DNA of 52,036 nt, from contig JAIKYD010000106.1 in assembly GCA_024683485.1 (NCBI GenBank), forward strand, positions 1 to 52,036, read 5' to 3'. Below, one piece after another: positions 46,017-52,036 of the stretch. A program made the position numbers and the translations under genes. This DNA is from Saccharofermentans sp. Its GTDB lineage: Bacteria; Bacillota; Clostridia; Saccharofermentanales; Saccharofermentanaceae. Within the stretch, counting starts at the first letter, position 1. Each line of letters opens with the position of its first letter. The notes under the pieces are model-generated. The model was given only the letters and a program-made list of their open reading frames with translations. It was not told the DNA's origin and did no database searches.

Positions 46017-46054
46017 AAAAAAACCGCCCCTATCAAACAGAAAGGGACGGTTTT
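46017..46054 (-). terminator. Terminator after secG
   Basis: AAAACCGCCCC and GGGACGGTTTT form a long stem with one mismatch; on the minus strand the stem ends in a run of seven Ts, 22 bases past the secG stop. Confidence 0.85.
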
Positions 46055-46075
46055 GATGATTAAATCAAATATTAC

Positions 46076-46327
46076 TTACCAAGCCTTCGCAATTGAGAGG
46101 TAAAGAACGACAGAAACAATTGCGAAAAGAATGCAGCAAATGACTGTCCATGTCTTGAGCTGCTCTTCAAGAGTCCTGCCCTTTGCCTTGTTGTAATATG
46201 AGTCGGAAGAACCGCCTGCAACTACACCGATACCTCTGTCATTACCTTCCTGAACGAGGAAGAGAATGATGATGGCAAGTGCCAAAATAATTTCTACAAC
46301 ACTAAGAACGATATTCAGTACTGTCAT
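46076..46327 (-). CDS. secG: Protein translocase subunit SecG
   Basis: An 83-residue membrane protein with two membrane segments (about 5-25 and 62-80), part of the SecYEG channel. The central SecG pattern is LVQEGNDRGIGVVAGGSSDSYY, close to the usual QQ/EGNDRGLGSLSGG loop. GGGAGG precedes the ATG. It stands alone here, away from rnr, with a terminator after it. Confidence 0.93.
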   Translation of the reverse strand: MTVLNIVLSVVEIILALAIIILFLVQEGNDRGIGVVAGGSSDSYYNKAKGRTLEEQLKTWTVICCILFAIVSVVLYLSIAKAW

Positions 46328-46456
46328 CTGTTCTGCGCCTCCCTTTACTGATTAGCCTATGAATAATAACACATGGTCTTTACTTATGCAAACAAACTTT
46401 TACGTCTGAATGCCTGTACTGACGCAAAAAACAGGATAAACTCAAGCCCGCCCGTT

Positions 46457-48703
46457 TTATCCGTTGCTTACGATGTAAGCGAAAAGGAACACTACAGGCG
46501 AGTTCCAGTAGATAGTTACCTCGTTGAGCGAATATGCCTGATCGCTGTCTGCATAGCAGAGAGCCGGAGCAGTATCCTTAAGAACATTCTGTGCATAGGA
46601 ATCTTCAAGGTTCTGGTCAGGACCGCCTGCGATCATGCCGGGAACAGCCGCGCCCTGCGCCTGTGAAGGTCTGTGGTGCGGTGACTCGGGAGATACTGTT
46701 CCGAAGCCTGACAGGAAGCAGTAACCCAGACCGTTCTTTCCAAGCAGATAGTCGAGCTGCGCCCTTGCGCAGGAATCGCCCTTGCTGTCTTTTGCAACAG
46801 CATCGTAGAGGAGCAGATACATACCGTTATTAGCAATTGACATGTTGCTTCCCCATGGATATTCGGTAAGTGATGAACCGTAACTGTCAGAAGCGACTGC
46901 TGACTCAACATTGGCAATACCGCTCATAAAGCTTGCAAGAGCCGCATCATAGAACTTGCCCTTGGTTCCTGCAGACAGATAAGCATAACCTGCGTAAGCA
47001 CCTACACCCTGCCAGCCAAGATCAGCGGCACAGGGAATTCCTGCTCCTGCAAGCGCTGAGAACGAATCATCATACTTCGAATCTCCAGTTGTCTTGAAGA
47101 GCTCGGCATAAGCCCAGAGTCTCTCGTCAACATCGTTCTGGTCAGGATATTCACCGGTAACGATACCGTCTGGATTGGATGTGCCTTCAAGTTCTGTGTT
47201 GGCATCAAGATATTCAGCTGCCATTACTGCCGCATCAAGACACTTGGCGGCAAACTCGGAATCGATATCTTTATAGATAACAGAAGCCATAGCCATAACA
47301 GCGGCAAAGTCACCTGTCGCTGTTGTCGATACAGGAGTAACGATGAGCTCCTCAGTCTCCTCCTCAGGCATTACAAAGCCCGGGAAATTAGCGCATGTAA
47401 CCTTATGATATACACCGCCGTCCGGTGCCTGCATCTTGAAGAGCCAGTCAAGTTCGAACTTTACTTCATCAAGAACATCAGGAATTCCATTGCCGGACTC
47501 GGGAATGCCGAGATCATCATCAAATGCTGAAGGATAGAGCTCATAAGCGAGCATCAGGTCAGCTGCCGCCTTGGCTCCGGATACGACATATCTTCCGTAG
47601 TCACCGGCATCGTGCCATCCGCCAGACACGTCGATTGTCTCTTCTGTTCCGTAGATTACGGCCTCATCAGTGTGGCATTCGGGATGCGCATAAATGCCTG
47701 CTATATTCTCTGTCAGTTCAACGCCGCATCTCTGCATATAGAACATACGGAGAGTTGCATCGAAAGCCTCATCATAAACATTATCAGCAATCGTGAATTC
47801 ATAAGACTCAAAATCACCTGCAACAACCTTGTATGTACCCGGAACCGTGATATCAGAGAAATCGAATTTTGCCTCATCTCTTCCGGTTGATTCATTGAAT
47901 ACTTTAGCGTCAACAGCGCCTTCATAAACCTGAGTGCCGGAAGCTGCATCAACAACCAAAGCCTTTTCCACAATAGCATCGCCATTCAGGACAGCAACCT
48001 TGGGAGCATCCGGGAGATAACCGATCTGGTTGAGGTTAATCTCCGGATAGCTTACTCCGCCGCCGTCAACATAACCTGTATCATCGATACATCTCAGATC
48101 GAAATTATCGAACATGATCGAGTGCTCTTCGAGCTTTCCGTTGCTCTCAAACTTACCCATGTTAAAGCAGAGACGCGGTGCGGGATCGCTGTCAAACTCC
48201 ATCATGAATACTAGATCAAAATGCTGGACTTCCGTAGTCGCATGGATCGTCTGTTCGCTGTATGCGTGATAATCGCTGCCGTTTATCTGGATCCTGTAAT
48301 CAAGATCACGCTCAATAGTTGAATAATAGTCGAACTGCATCTCATACTTGCAGTTTTTATAGAGGCTGAAACCGTCATAATAGATCTGATTGCTGTAATC
48401 CTTATGTCCGGCTTTCTTGCAGTCAAACTGAAGCTCACCCTTGCTGTTTACTGCAAGTGTTCCGTCGCCGCCCTCGAAAAATGTCATCCATGTGGTAGTC
48501 TTCGAAGCAAAGTCGCCGTTCTCGATCATATTAAAACCCATGATTGAATTCGGATCCAACGTAGTCTCTGTCTCTTCAGTAGTCTCTATCTCTGTCTCAG
48601 TCTCAGACGTCTCCGTGGTTTCAGTCGGTGTCGGCTTGGAACATGCTGCCACACCAGCTATCATTGAAATTGCCAGGATCACACTTACGATTCTTTTCTT
48701 CAT
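46457..48703 (-). CDS. GH9 endoglucanase-type lipoprotein with N-terminal CBM
   Basis: A 748-residue lipoprotein: signal peptide with lipobox GVAAC (Cys about 21) and a Thr/Glu linker, then a CBM4/9-like jelly roll (about 55-210), an Ig-like CelD N-terminal domain (YPEINLNQIGYLPDAPKVAVL, about 222-300), and a GH9 catalytic barrel. DVSGGWHDAGDYGRYV (about 360) holds the paired Asp residues; the His region SPHHRPSQ is at about 674 and the catalytic acid Glu in NEVTIYWNSP is at 728. It cleaves beta-1,4-glucan at the cell surface. GGAGG precedes the ATG. No dockerin or cohesin is seen. Confidence 0.93.
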   Translation of the reverse strand: MKKRIVSVILAISMIAGVAACSKPTPTETTETSETETEIETTEETETTLDPNSIMGFNMIENGDFASKTTTWMTFFEGGDGTLAVNSKGELQFDCKKAGHKDYSNQIYYDGFSLYKNCKYEMQFDYYSTIERDLDYRIQINGSDYHAYSEQTIHATTEVQHFDLVFMMEFDSDPAPRLCFNMGKFESNGKLEEHSIMFDNFDLRCIDDTGYVDGGGVSYPEINLNQIGYLPDAPKVAVLNGDAIVEKALVVDAASGTQVYEGAVDAKVFNESTGRDEAKFDFSDITVPGTYKVVAGDFESYEFTIADNVYDEAFDATLRMFYMQRCGVELTENIAGIYAHPECHTDEAVIYGTEETIDVSGGWHDAGDYGRYVVSGAKAAADLMLAYELYPSAFDDDLGIPESGNGIPDVLDEVKFELDWLFKMQAPDGGVYHKVTCANFPGFVMPEEETEELIVTPVSTTATGDFAAVMAMASVIYKDIDSEFAAKCLDAAVMAAEYLDANTELEGTSNPDGIVTGEYPDQNDVDERLWAYAELFKTTGDSKYDDSFSALAGAGIPCAADLGWQGVGAYAGYAYLSAGTKGKFYDAALASFMSGIANVESAVASDSYGSSLTEYPWGSNMSIANNGMYLLLYDAVAKDSKGDSCARAQLDYLLGKNGLGYCFLSGFGTVSPESPHHRPSQAQGAAVPGMIAGGPDQNLEDSYAQNVLKDTAPALCYADSDQAYSLNEVTIYWNSPVVFLFAYIVSNG

Positions 48704-48812
48704 AATATGCCTCCAAAAAACGGGTTTGCTTCATAACACAGCGATTATATCATCACGAAAAAACAAATCATATCAAATAGTTTTAAAGTATTTTCTTTTA
48801 ATGCAGTAAAAA

Positions 48813-48850
48813 GAAAAACCGCAAACATCTTTATGATATCTGCGGTTTTA
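48813..48850 (-). terminator. Terminator after tRNA-Gln
   Basis: AACCGCA and TGCGGTT form the outer stem of a hairpin with GATATC/GATGTT inner pairing, right after the tRNA on the minus strand, followed by TTTTTCTTTTT. It also lies upstream of the GH9 gene. Confidence 0.8.
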
Positions 48851-48857
48851 GATTTGG

Positions 48858-48928
48858 CTGCCGAACAAGGATTCGAACCTTGACAAACGGTGTCAGAGAC
48901 CGGTGTGCTACCGTTACACAATTCGGCA
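48858..48928 (-). tRNA. tRNA-Gln (anticodon CUG)
   Basis: A 71-base tRNA with a perfect 7-bp acceptor stem (TGCCGAA/TTCGGCA), D arm (GTGTAACGGTAGCAC), anticodon arm with loop CTCTGAC (U33, anticodon CUG, A37), and T arm (CAAGGTTCGAATCCTTG). The anticodon stem has one mismatch at its base. The 3' CCA is not encoded; the base after the acceptor stem is G, followed by CC. A promoter TTGATT-N17-TATAAT ends 20 bases upstream. Class sure, anticodon read by eye. Confidence 0.9.
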
Positions 48929-48948
48929 ATGAGTTTTACAACTCGAGG

Positions 48949-48977
48949 ATTATAGCAAATTGGTTTTCGAAAATCAA
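48949..48977 (-). promoter_or_regulatory. Promoter of tRNA-Gln
   Basis: TTGATT (48977-48972) and TATAAT (48954-48949) are exactly 17 bases apart on the minus strand and 21 bases ahead of the tRNA. Confidence 0.75.
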
Positions 48978-48999
48978 TAAGCTATATAACAATCTCACA

Positions 49000-49599
49000 T
49001 CACTTGTCTATCGGTTCCATTGGCGGCATCGCTCCGATCTCAGTCAGTTTCTCCCTCACTTTGCCCATATCCTCATAGATAGGCATCTTATTTGCAGGGT
49101 TGCGGAGCGCAAATGCCGGGTGATATGTGGTCATGATGAAATACCCGTTCTTCTCGATAAAACGCCCTCTTACATCACGCATGACAGGCTTTGTTCCAAA
49201 GAATCCCTCGTAAGCCGTCGAGCCGCAAAGAAGGATGACCTTCGGTCTTACAAGCATGAACTGCTCGGCCAGCAGGGGCTTGCATGCCTTGATCTCTTCA
49301 GGTGTCGGCCGCCTGTTTTGCGGAGGTCTGCATTTCGCGATATTACATATATGATAATCATTACTTGTAAGACCATAACTTCCCAAAAGATTCTGAAGGA
49401 GCTGTCCTGACCTTCCCACGAAAGGCAGCCCCTGAATATCCTCGTTCTCGCCCGGAGCCTCACCGATTATCATCAGAGGCGCCCTCCGGTTCCCCCTGTA
49501 GATAACCACATTTGTCGCACAGTCGCGGAGCCCGCAGTTATGGCAGGCCTTGCACCTTGCTTCAAAAGCTCCCCATTTCATCTCAAAATCGTCTGTCAT
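49000..49599 (-). CDS. Uracil-DNA glycosylase, family 4 (Fe-S type)
   Basis: A 199-residue glycosylase that removes uracil from DNA. Motif 1 is GEAPGENEDIQGLPFVGRSGQLL (46-68), and motif 2 contains HPAFALRNP. Cysteines CKACHNC (about 16-22), and NIAKCRPPQN, hold a 4Fe-4S cluster in this family. AAGGGG precedes the ATG. In the same direction the Smr gene lies 9 bases before it, so the two are probably cotranscribed as DNA-repair-related genes. Confidence 0.92.
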   Translation of the reverse strand: MTDDFEMKWGAFEARCKACHNCGLRDCATNVVIYRGNRRAPLMIIGEAPGENEDIQGLPFVGRSGQLLQNLLGSYGLTSNDYHICNIAKCRPPQNRRPTPEEIKACKPLLAEQFMLVRPKVILLCGSTAYEGFFGTKPVMRDVRGRFIEKNGYFIMTTYHPAFALRNPANKMPIYEDMGKVREKLTEIGAMPPMEPIDK

Positions 49600-49608
49600 A
49601 TATACCCC

Positions 49609-49947
49609 TTATTTGAACATGATGACGGTGATCCCGTCATTCTGCAATCCCCAGTCCCTGTCCCGTGATGCTTCAGGGTGTTTGGCACTTATCTCGCGCC
49701 CTGCCGATGAGAAAGGCCCGAAATCCTCCCCCGGGCAATATGCCTTGATCATGCCCCTCGACATATATTTGCGGAGTTCAGTTCCCAAAGCCTGCTTGAT
49801 AGCTCCTCCGGTGCCCGAAGACCCGTACCCGTGAACTATCTTGGCAAGCGGCTTTCCCGAAGCTCTTGCGCGGTATATCCCGTTCTGTAGCTTCATCATC
49901 GCCTGCTGTACTGTAGGATGACCTTGTTCAATATTAATTATTTCCAT
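49609..49947 (-). CDS. Smr-domain protein
   Basis: A 112-residue protein consisting almost only of an Smr domain, a small nuclease-like fold first known from the C-terminus of MutS2. The key loop VHGYGSSGTGGAIKQAL and the early helix QQAMMKLQNGIYRARASG match. The Smr HGxGxGxL motif reads HGYGSSGTG, so the last part departs. AGAGG precedes the ATG. It is divergent from the pseudouridine synthase and 9 bases ahead of udg. Confidence 0.85.
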   Translation of the reverse strand: MEIINIEQGHPTVQQAMMKLQNGIYRARASGKPLAKIVHGYGSSGTGGAIKQALGTELRKYMSRGMIKAYCPGEDFGPFSSAGREISAKHPEASRDRDWGLQNDGITVIMFK

Positions 49948-49950
49948 CAG

Positions 49951-49979
49951 TTACCTCTCGAAAACACTTCAATTATACA
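49951..49979 (+). promoter_or_regulatory. Promoter-like sequence just before the pseudouridine synthase
   Basis: TTACCT (49951-49956) and TATACA (49974-49979) are 17 bases apart. The expected start, near 49986, would give an almost leaderless message if translation starts at 50003. Confidence 0.4.
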
Positions 49980-50002
49980 GTATGAGTGCAATAATATTAG
50001 TC

Positions 50003-50746
50003 ATGAGACTTGACAGATTACTCGCAAACAGCGGACTTGGAACTAGATCCCAGGTCAGAGATAAGATAACCAAAGGCAGCGTCAGCGTTAACGGCACCGT
50101 CGTTACTGATGCGGCTTATCATGTGTCGGAGTCAGATTCCATCATATATGGCGGACAGGAAATAAATTGCCAGACAAAGCTCTACTATCTTCTTGATAAA
50201 CCCGACGGTGTCCTCACAGCTATGGAGGATAAGCGTCTTCCCTGCGTTGCTGATTTCATTCCCTCCGAACTCAAGTCCAAGAAGCTCTCACCTGTCGGAA
50301 GGCTCGATTTCCATACCTCAGGACTTCTCATAATTACTAATGACGGCGAGCTGTCCCACCGCCTCCAGTCACCAAGATATGAAGTTCCAAAGGTATACCT
50401 TGCCACATACAGAGGCCAGGACTGGACTGAAGATGAGATCAGGACTGTTGCATCCGGATTTGCCATCCGTGACAAGGGATACAGCGAGCAGATCGCACCC
50501 GCTGAACTCAATGTGATTGAACCCGCCAAAGCCGGCTATGGCCTTGCTCTTCTGACACTGCACGAAGGAAAGACTCATGAGGTAAGAAGGATCTTCGCGC
50601 ACTTCATCAAGGAAGTAACCGCTCTCCGCAGGATAAGACTTGCCGGGATCAAGATCAGTGATGATACTAATGAATGCGGGACATTCAGGCCGCTGTCAGA
50701 AGATGAGCTGGGGATGCTTTTCGATGCCACGGGAATGAGTAAATAA
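50003..50746 (+). CDS. RsuA/RluB-family 16S or 23S rRNA pseudouridine synthase
   Basis: A 247-residue enzyme with an N-terminal S4 RNA-binding domain (MRLDRLLANSGLGTRSQV...VSVNGTVVTD) and a catalytic domain whose Asp lies in PVGRLDFHTSGLLIITNDGEL. LTLHEGKTHEVRRIFAHF is the later conserved stretch. Both MRLDRLLAN (50003) and an ATG 7 codons upstream (49982) are possible starts; the family starts at the first. Neither has a ribosome site. The Asp position and length suit RsuA (16S U516), but RluB-type use cannot be excluded. Confidence 0.88.
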   Translation: MRLDRLLANSGLGTRSQVRDKITKGSVSVNGTVVTDAAYHVSESDSIIYGGQEINCQTKLYYLLDKPDGVLTAMEDKRLPCVADFIPSELKSKKLSPVGRLDFHTSGLLIITNDGELSHRLQSPRYEVPKVYLATYRGQDWTEDEIRTVASGFAIRDKGYSEQIAPAELNVIEPAKAGYGLALLTLHEGKTHEVRRIFAHFIKEVTALRRIRLAGIKISDDTNECGTFRPLSEDELGMLFDATGMSK

Positions 50747-50758
50747 TTCAAAAAAATC

Positions 50759-50874
50759 GATGTACCAAAAATGTACTGAAATCACGGGCAAACCATTACA
50801 TATTTAGTAATTCTTGCTGAAATTACTAAATATGTCATGTTTCGAGTCCGATTTTGGTATTTTTTCAGTACATC
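50759..50874. repeat. 116-base imperfect palindrome with a perfect 15-bp core
   Basis: Outer arms GATGTAC (50759-50765) and GTACATC (50868-50874) are exact complements; CCAAAA/TTTTGG lies just inside. The core ACATATTTAGTAATT (50798-50812) and AATTACTAAATATGT (50821-50835) is a perfect 15-bp stem on an 8-base loop. The middle is AT-rich. It fills the convergent gap between the pseudouridine synthase and the J-domain gene and encodes no plausible protein. It may be a miniature inverted-repeat element. Confidence 0.75.
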
Positions 50875-50961
50875 CATCATATTCGCCCTGCTAAAGTGAA
50901 CCCCAGCGCACTTGACGCCGCGAGACTTATCATCTCAGGTCTTTTGGCAATCATTCAGACC

Positions 50962-51966
50962 TTACTGCGCAAACGCCGCATTGATTATCGTCGTTATTAC
51001 CTGAACTGTCTGATCATCATTAGTGCTGTTGACGCACTGGCAGAAGACCAGCGATGTCTTTCTGGACTTCCACTTTGCCTCGATCCCTAGACCCGTGCAA
51101 ATATCCTCATCCGGTATCTGAATCCCGATTAGGACCTCTTTATCCGAGAATTCAGACGGATCTCTTATCTCCTCGTCACCGACACCGTATTCCCTGTAGA
51201 GCCTGTTCGTATATTCCACAGCTTCCTGCTCAGTCATATAGACAGGAACGACTCCGGCTTTTGCCTCATCCGTAAGGCCTTCCATTATCCTGTCATAGAG
51301 CGGCGCCAGATCCCTGAAAGTATTGAAATAATAACCATAGGATTCCTTATCGGATATAAGGACATCAGGGTTAGTATAGAACATCGCATTGAATGTCTCG
51401 TTGCCGTATTCCTGCTGCGGAATATCCTGATCATTTGGAACGACAAGGTCTGCCATTCCGATATATGGCCGCTTTATCCCCTGTGCCACAAGCGCCTCAC
51501 GCATGACAGTATCATCCAGATACATATGCCCGAAAACAACCACCGAACAGCCTGTTCTCGTATTAGTTACAACACCGATGATGACAAGCAATGCCGAGAC
51601 CGCAATTACTATTCCGAGCAGGAAATTCTTCCAGTTATAGTGGATGATGTTTTCCCAGTCGCTTTTATACCTTCCGAAATACATCGGCTCGGATTCATGG
51701 CGGATTTTTTCCTCGATCCTGCGGTCGCGCCTTCCTGAAGCAATGTCATAAACTGCAGAGATCTCATCCGCCATCTTCACGGATTCGGGATCTTCCTTGC
51801 CTCTGTAATGCTTCGACATCTGCCAGAAACGGTCGTCGATCTCCTTGATATCCGCATCAGCATTAAGGCCCATGTATTCCAGGGCCTCTTCGCGCGTCAT
51901 AGATGAGATCTTATCCTCTTTGACTGGATCTTTGCTTAACTGTTCCGGATCAACTACTCCGCTCAT
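50962..51966 (-). CDS. J-domain-like membrane protein lacking HPD
   Basis: A 334-residue protein. Residues about 20-80 have the helix pattern of a J domain (TREEALEYMGLNADADIKEIDDRFWQMSKHYRGKEDPESVKMADEISAVYDIASG), but where DnaJ has the HPD triad the loop reads HYRGKEDP. A membrane segment is at about 112-132 (NFLLGIVIAVSALLVIIGVV). The outer part is acidic and contains ligand-binding-protein-like phrases (GMADLVVPNDQDIP, AEAKAGVVPVYMTEQEA...). GGAGAGA precedes the ATG. A chaperone-docking role is not supported without HPD; function unknown. Confidence 0.75.
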   Translation of the reverse strand: MSGVVDPEQLSKDPVKEDKISSMTREEALEYMGLNADADIKEIDDRFWQMSKHYRGKEDPESVKMADEISAVYDIASGRRDRRIEEKIRHESEPMYFGRYKSDWENIIHYNWKNFLLGIVIAVSALLVIIGVVTNTRTGCSVVVFGHMYLDDTVMREALVAQGIKRPYIGMADLVVPNDQDIPQQEYGNETFNAMFYTNPDVLISDKESYGYYFNTFRDLAPLYDRIMEGLTDEAKAGVVPVYMTEQEAVEYTNRLYREYGVGDEEIRDPSEFSDKEVLIGIQIPDEDICTGLGIEAKWKSRKTSLVFCQCVNSTNDDQTVQVITTIINAAFAQ

Positions 51967-51978
51967 TTCTCTCCTGAA

Positions 51979-52036
51979 TTACAAGCACTTGATCGCAAGA
52001 CGGACAACATTCATTGCAGCAGTCTGGACATCAGCA
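51979..52036 (-). CDS. 3' end of an unknown gene, running off the right edge
   Basis: Eighteen or so C-terminal residues, ending AAMNVVRLAIKCL and TAA, are visible in a frame that ends 12 bases before the J-domain gene. Too short to identify; it is likely cotranscribed. Confidence 0.5.
   Translation of the reverse strand, partial: ADVQTAAMNVVRLAIKCL

Overview
The window reads as chromosomal DNA from a low-to-mid-GC Firmicute of class Clostridia, probably an anaerobic gut or rumen fermenter. Evidence: Clostridia-type genes (IreB, paired DUF1292 proteins, DUF1385, DUF4364, YitT, Mbl), a T-box leader on a tRNA synthetase gene, AGGAGG-type ribosome sites, and an extracellular polysaccharide-oriented set (GH9 cellulase lipoprotein, GH29 fucosidase, two large cell-wall GW-repeat proteins). 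Genus cannot be fixed from the sequence alone. Most of the window is core chromosome; I see no prophage, insertion sequence, CRISPR array or conjugative element.

Layout. 1-3920, minus strand: start of rplU (with an apparent stop at codon 2), an unknown membrane protein, murC and ybaK. 4025-4861, plus: a VOC-domain protein. 4958-7398: a sigma/anti-sigma/DUF4097 envelope-stress operon with its own ECF-type promoter. 7531-13311, minus: prmC, a DUF1385 protein, rpmE, rho with a large disordered insert, and mbl. 13577-16060, plus: leuS. 16119-16759: a toxin-antitoxin pair with a 13-bp-arm operator. 16869-20331: lipoprotein, fucosidase, NAD(P)HX epimerase and an APH(3')-like kinase. 20397-24875: a small protein, YitT protein, aconitase-family hydratase, a cluster of short palindromic repeats, and a lipoprotein. 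25115-27135: pgi and DUF4364. 27158-34271: a giant membrane-anchored propeller/CBM/glycosidase-like protein translationally coupled to a CPBP protease, two DUF1292 proteins, ruvX, ireB, mtaB. 34275-36305: aspS with T-box leader. 36381-39096: two small proteins and rnr. 39232-45804: two large secreted proteins that share Thr/Pro/Lys linkers and C-terminal GW repeats; the second carries a minisatellite of about 1.1 kb. 46076-48703: secG and a GH9 lipoprotein. 48858-48928: tRNA-Gln(CUG). 49000-52036: udg, a Smr-domain protein, an RsuA-type pseudouridine synthase, a palindromic element, a J-domain-like membrane protein and a gene fragment.

How the parts work together. The sigma, anti-sigma and DUF4097 genes overlap and follow an ECF-type promoter, as in a self-regulating envelope stress circuit. 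ireB, ruvX and DUF1292 form the cell-cycle/cell-wall signalling neighbourhood usual in Firmicutes. The aspS leader appears to read an Asn codon (AAC) rather than an Asp codon, suggesting that AspRS also charges tRNA-Asn for a transamidation pathway. A recurring hairpin with consensus GGCTGTCTC/GAGACAGCC sits at gene ends at least six times and seems to be a dispersed family of terminators.

I found no clear example of a wholly new multi-gene system. The strongest leads are the rplU start-stop, the Asn-reading T-box on aspS, the hairpin family, the repeat cluster at 23938-24158, the 116-bp palindromic element at 50759-50874, and the coupled giant protein/CPBP protease pair.
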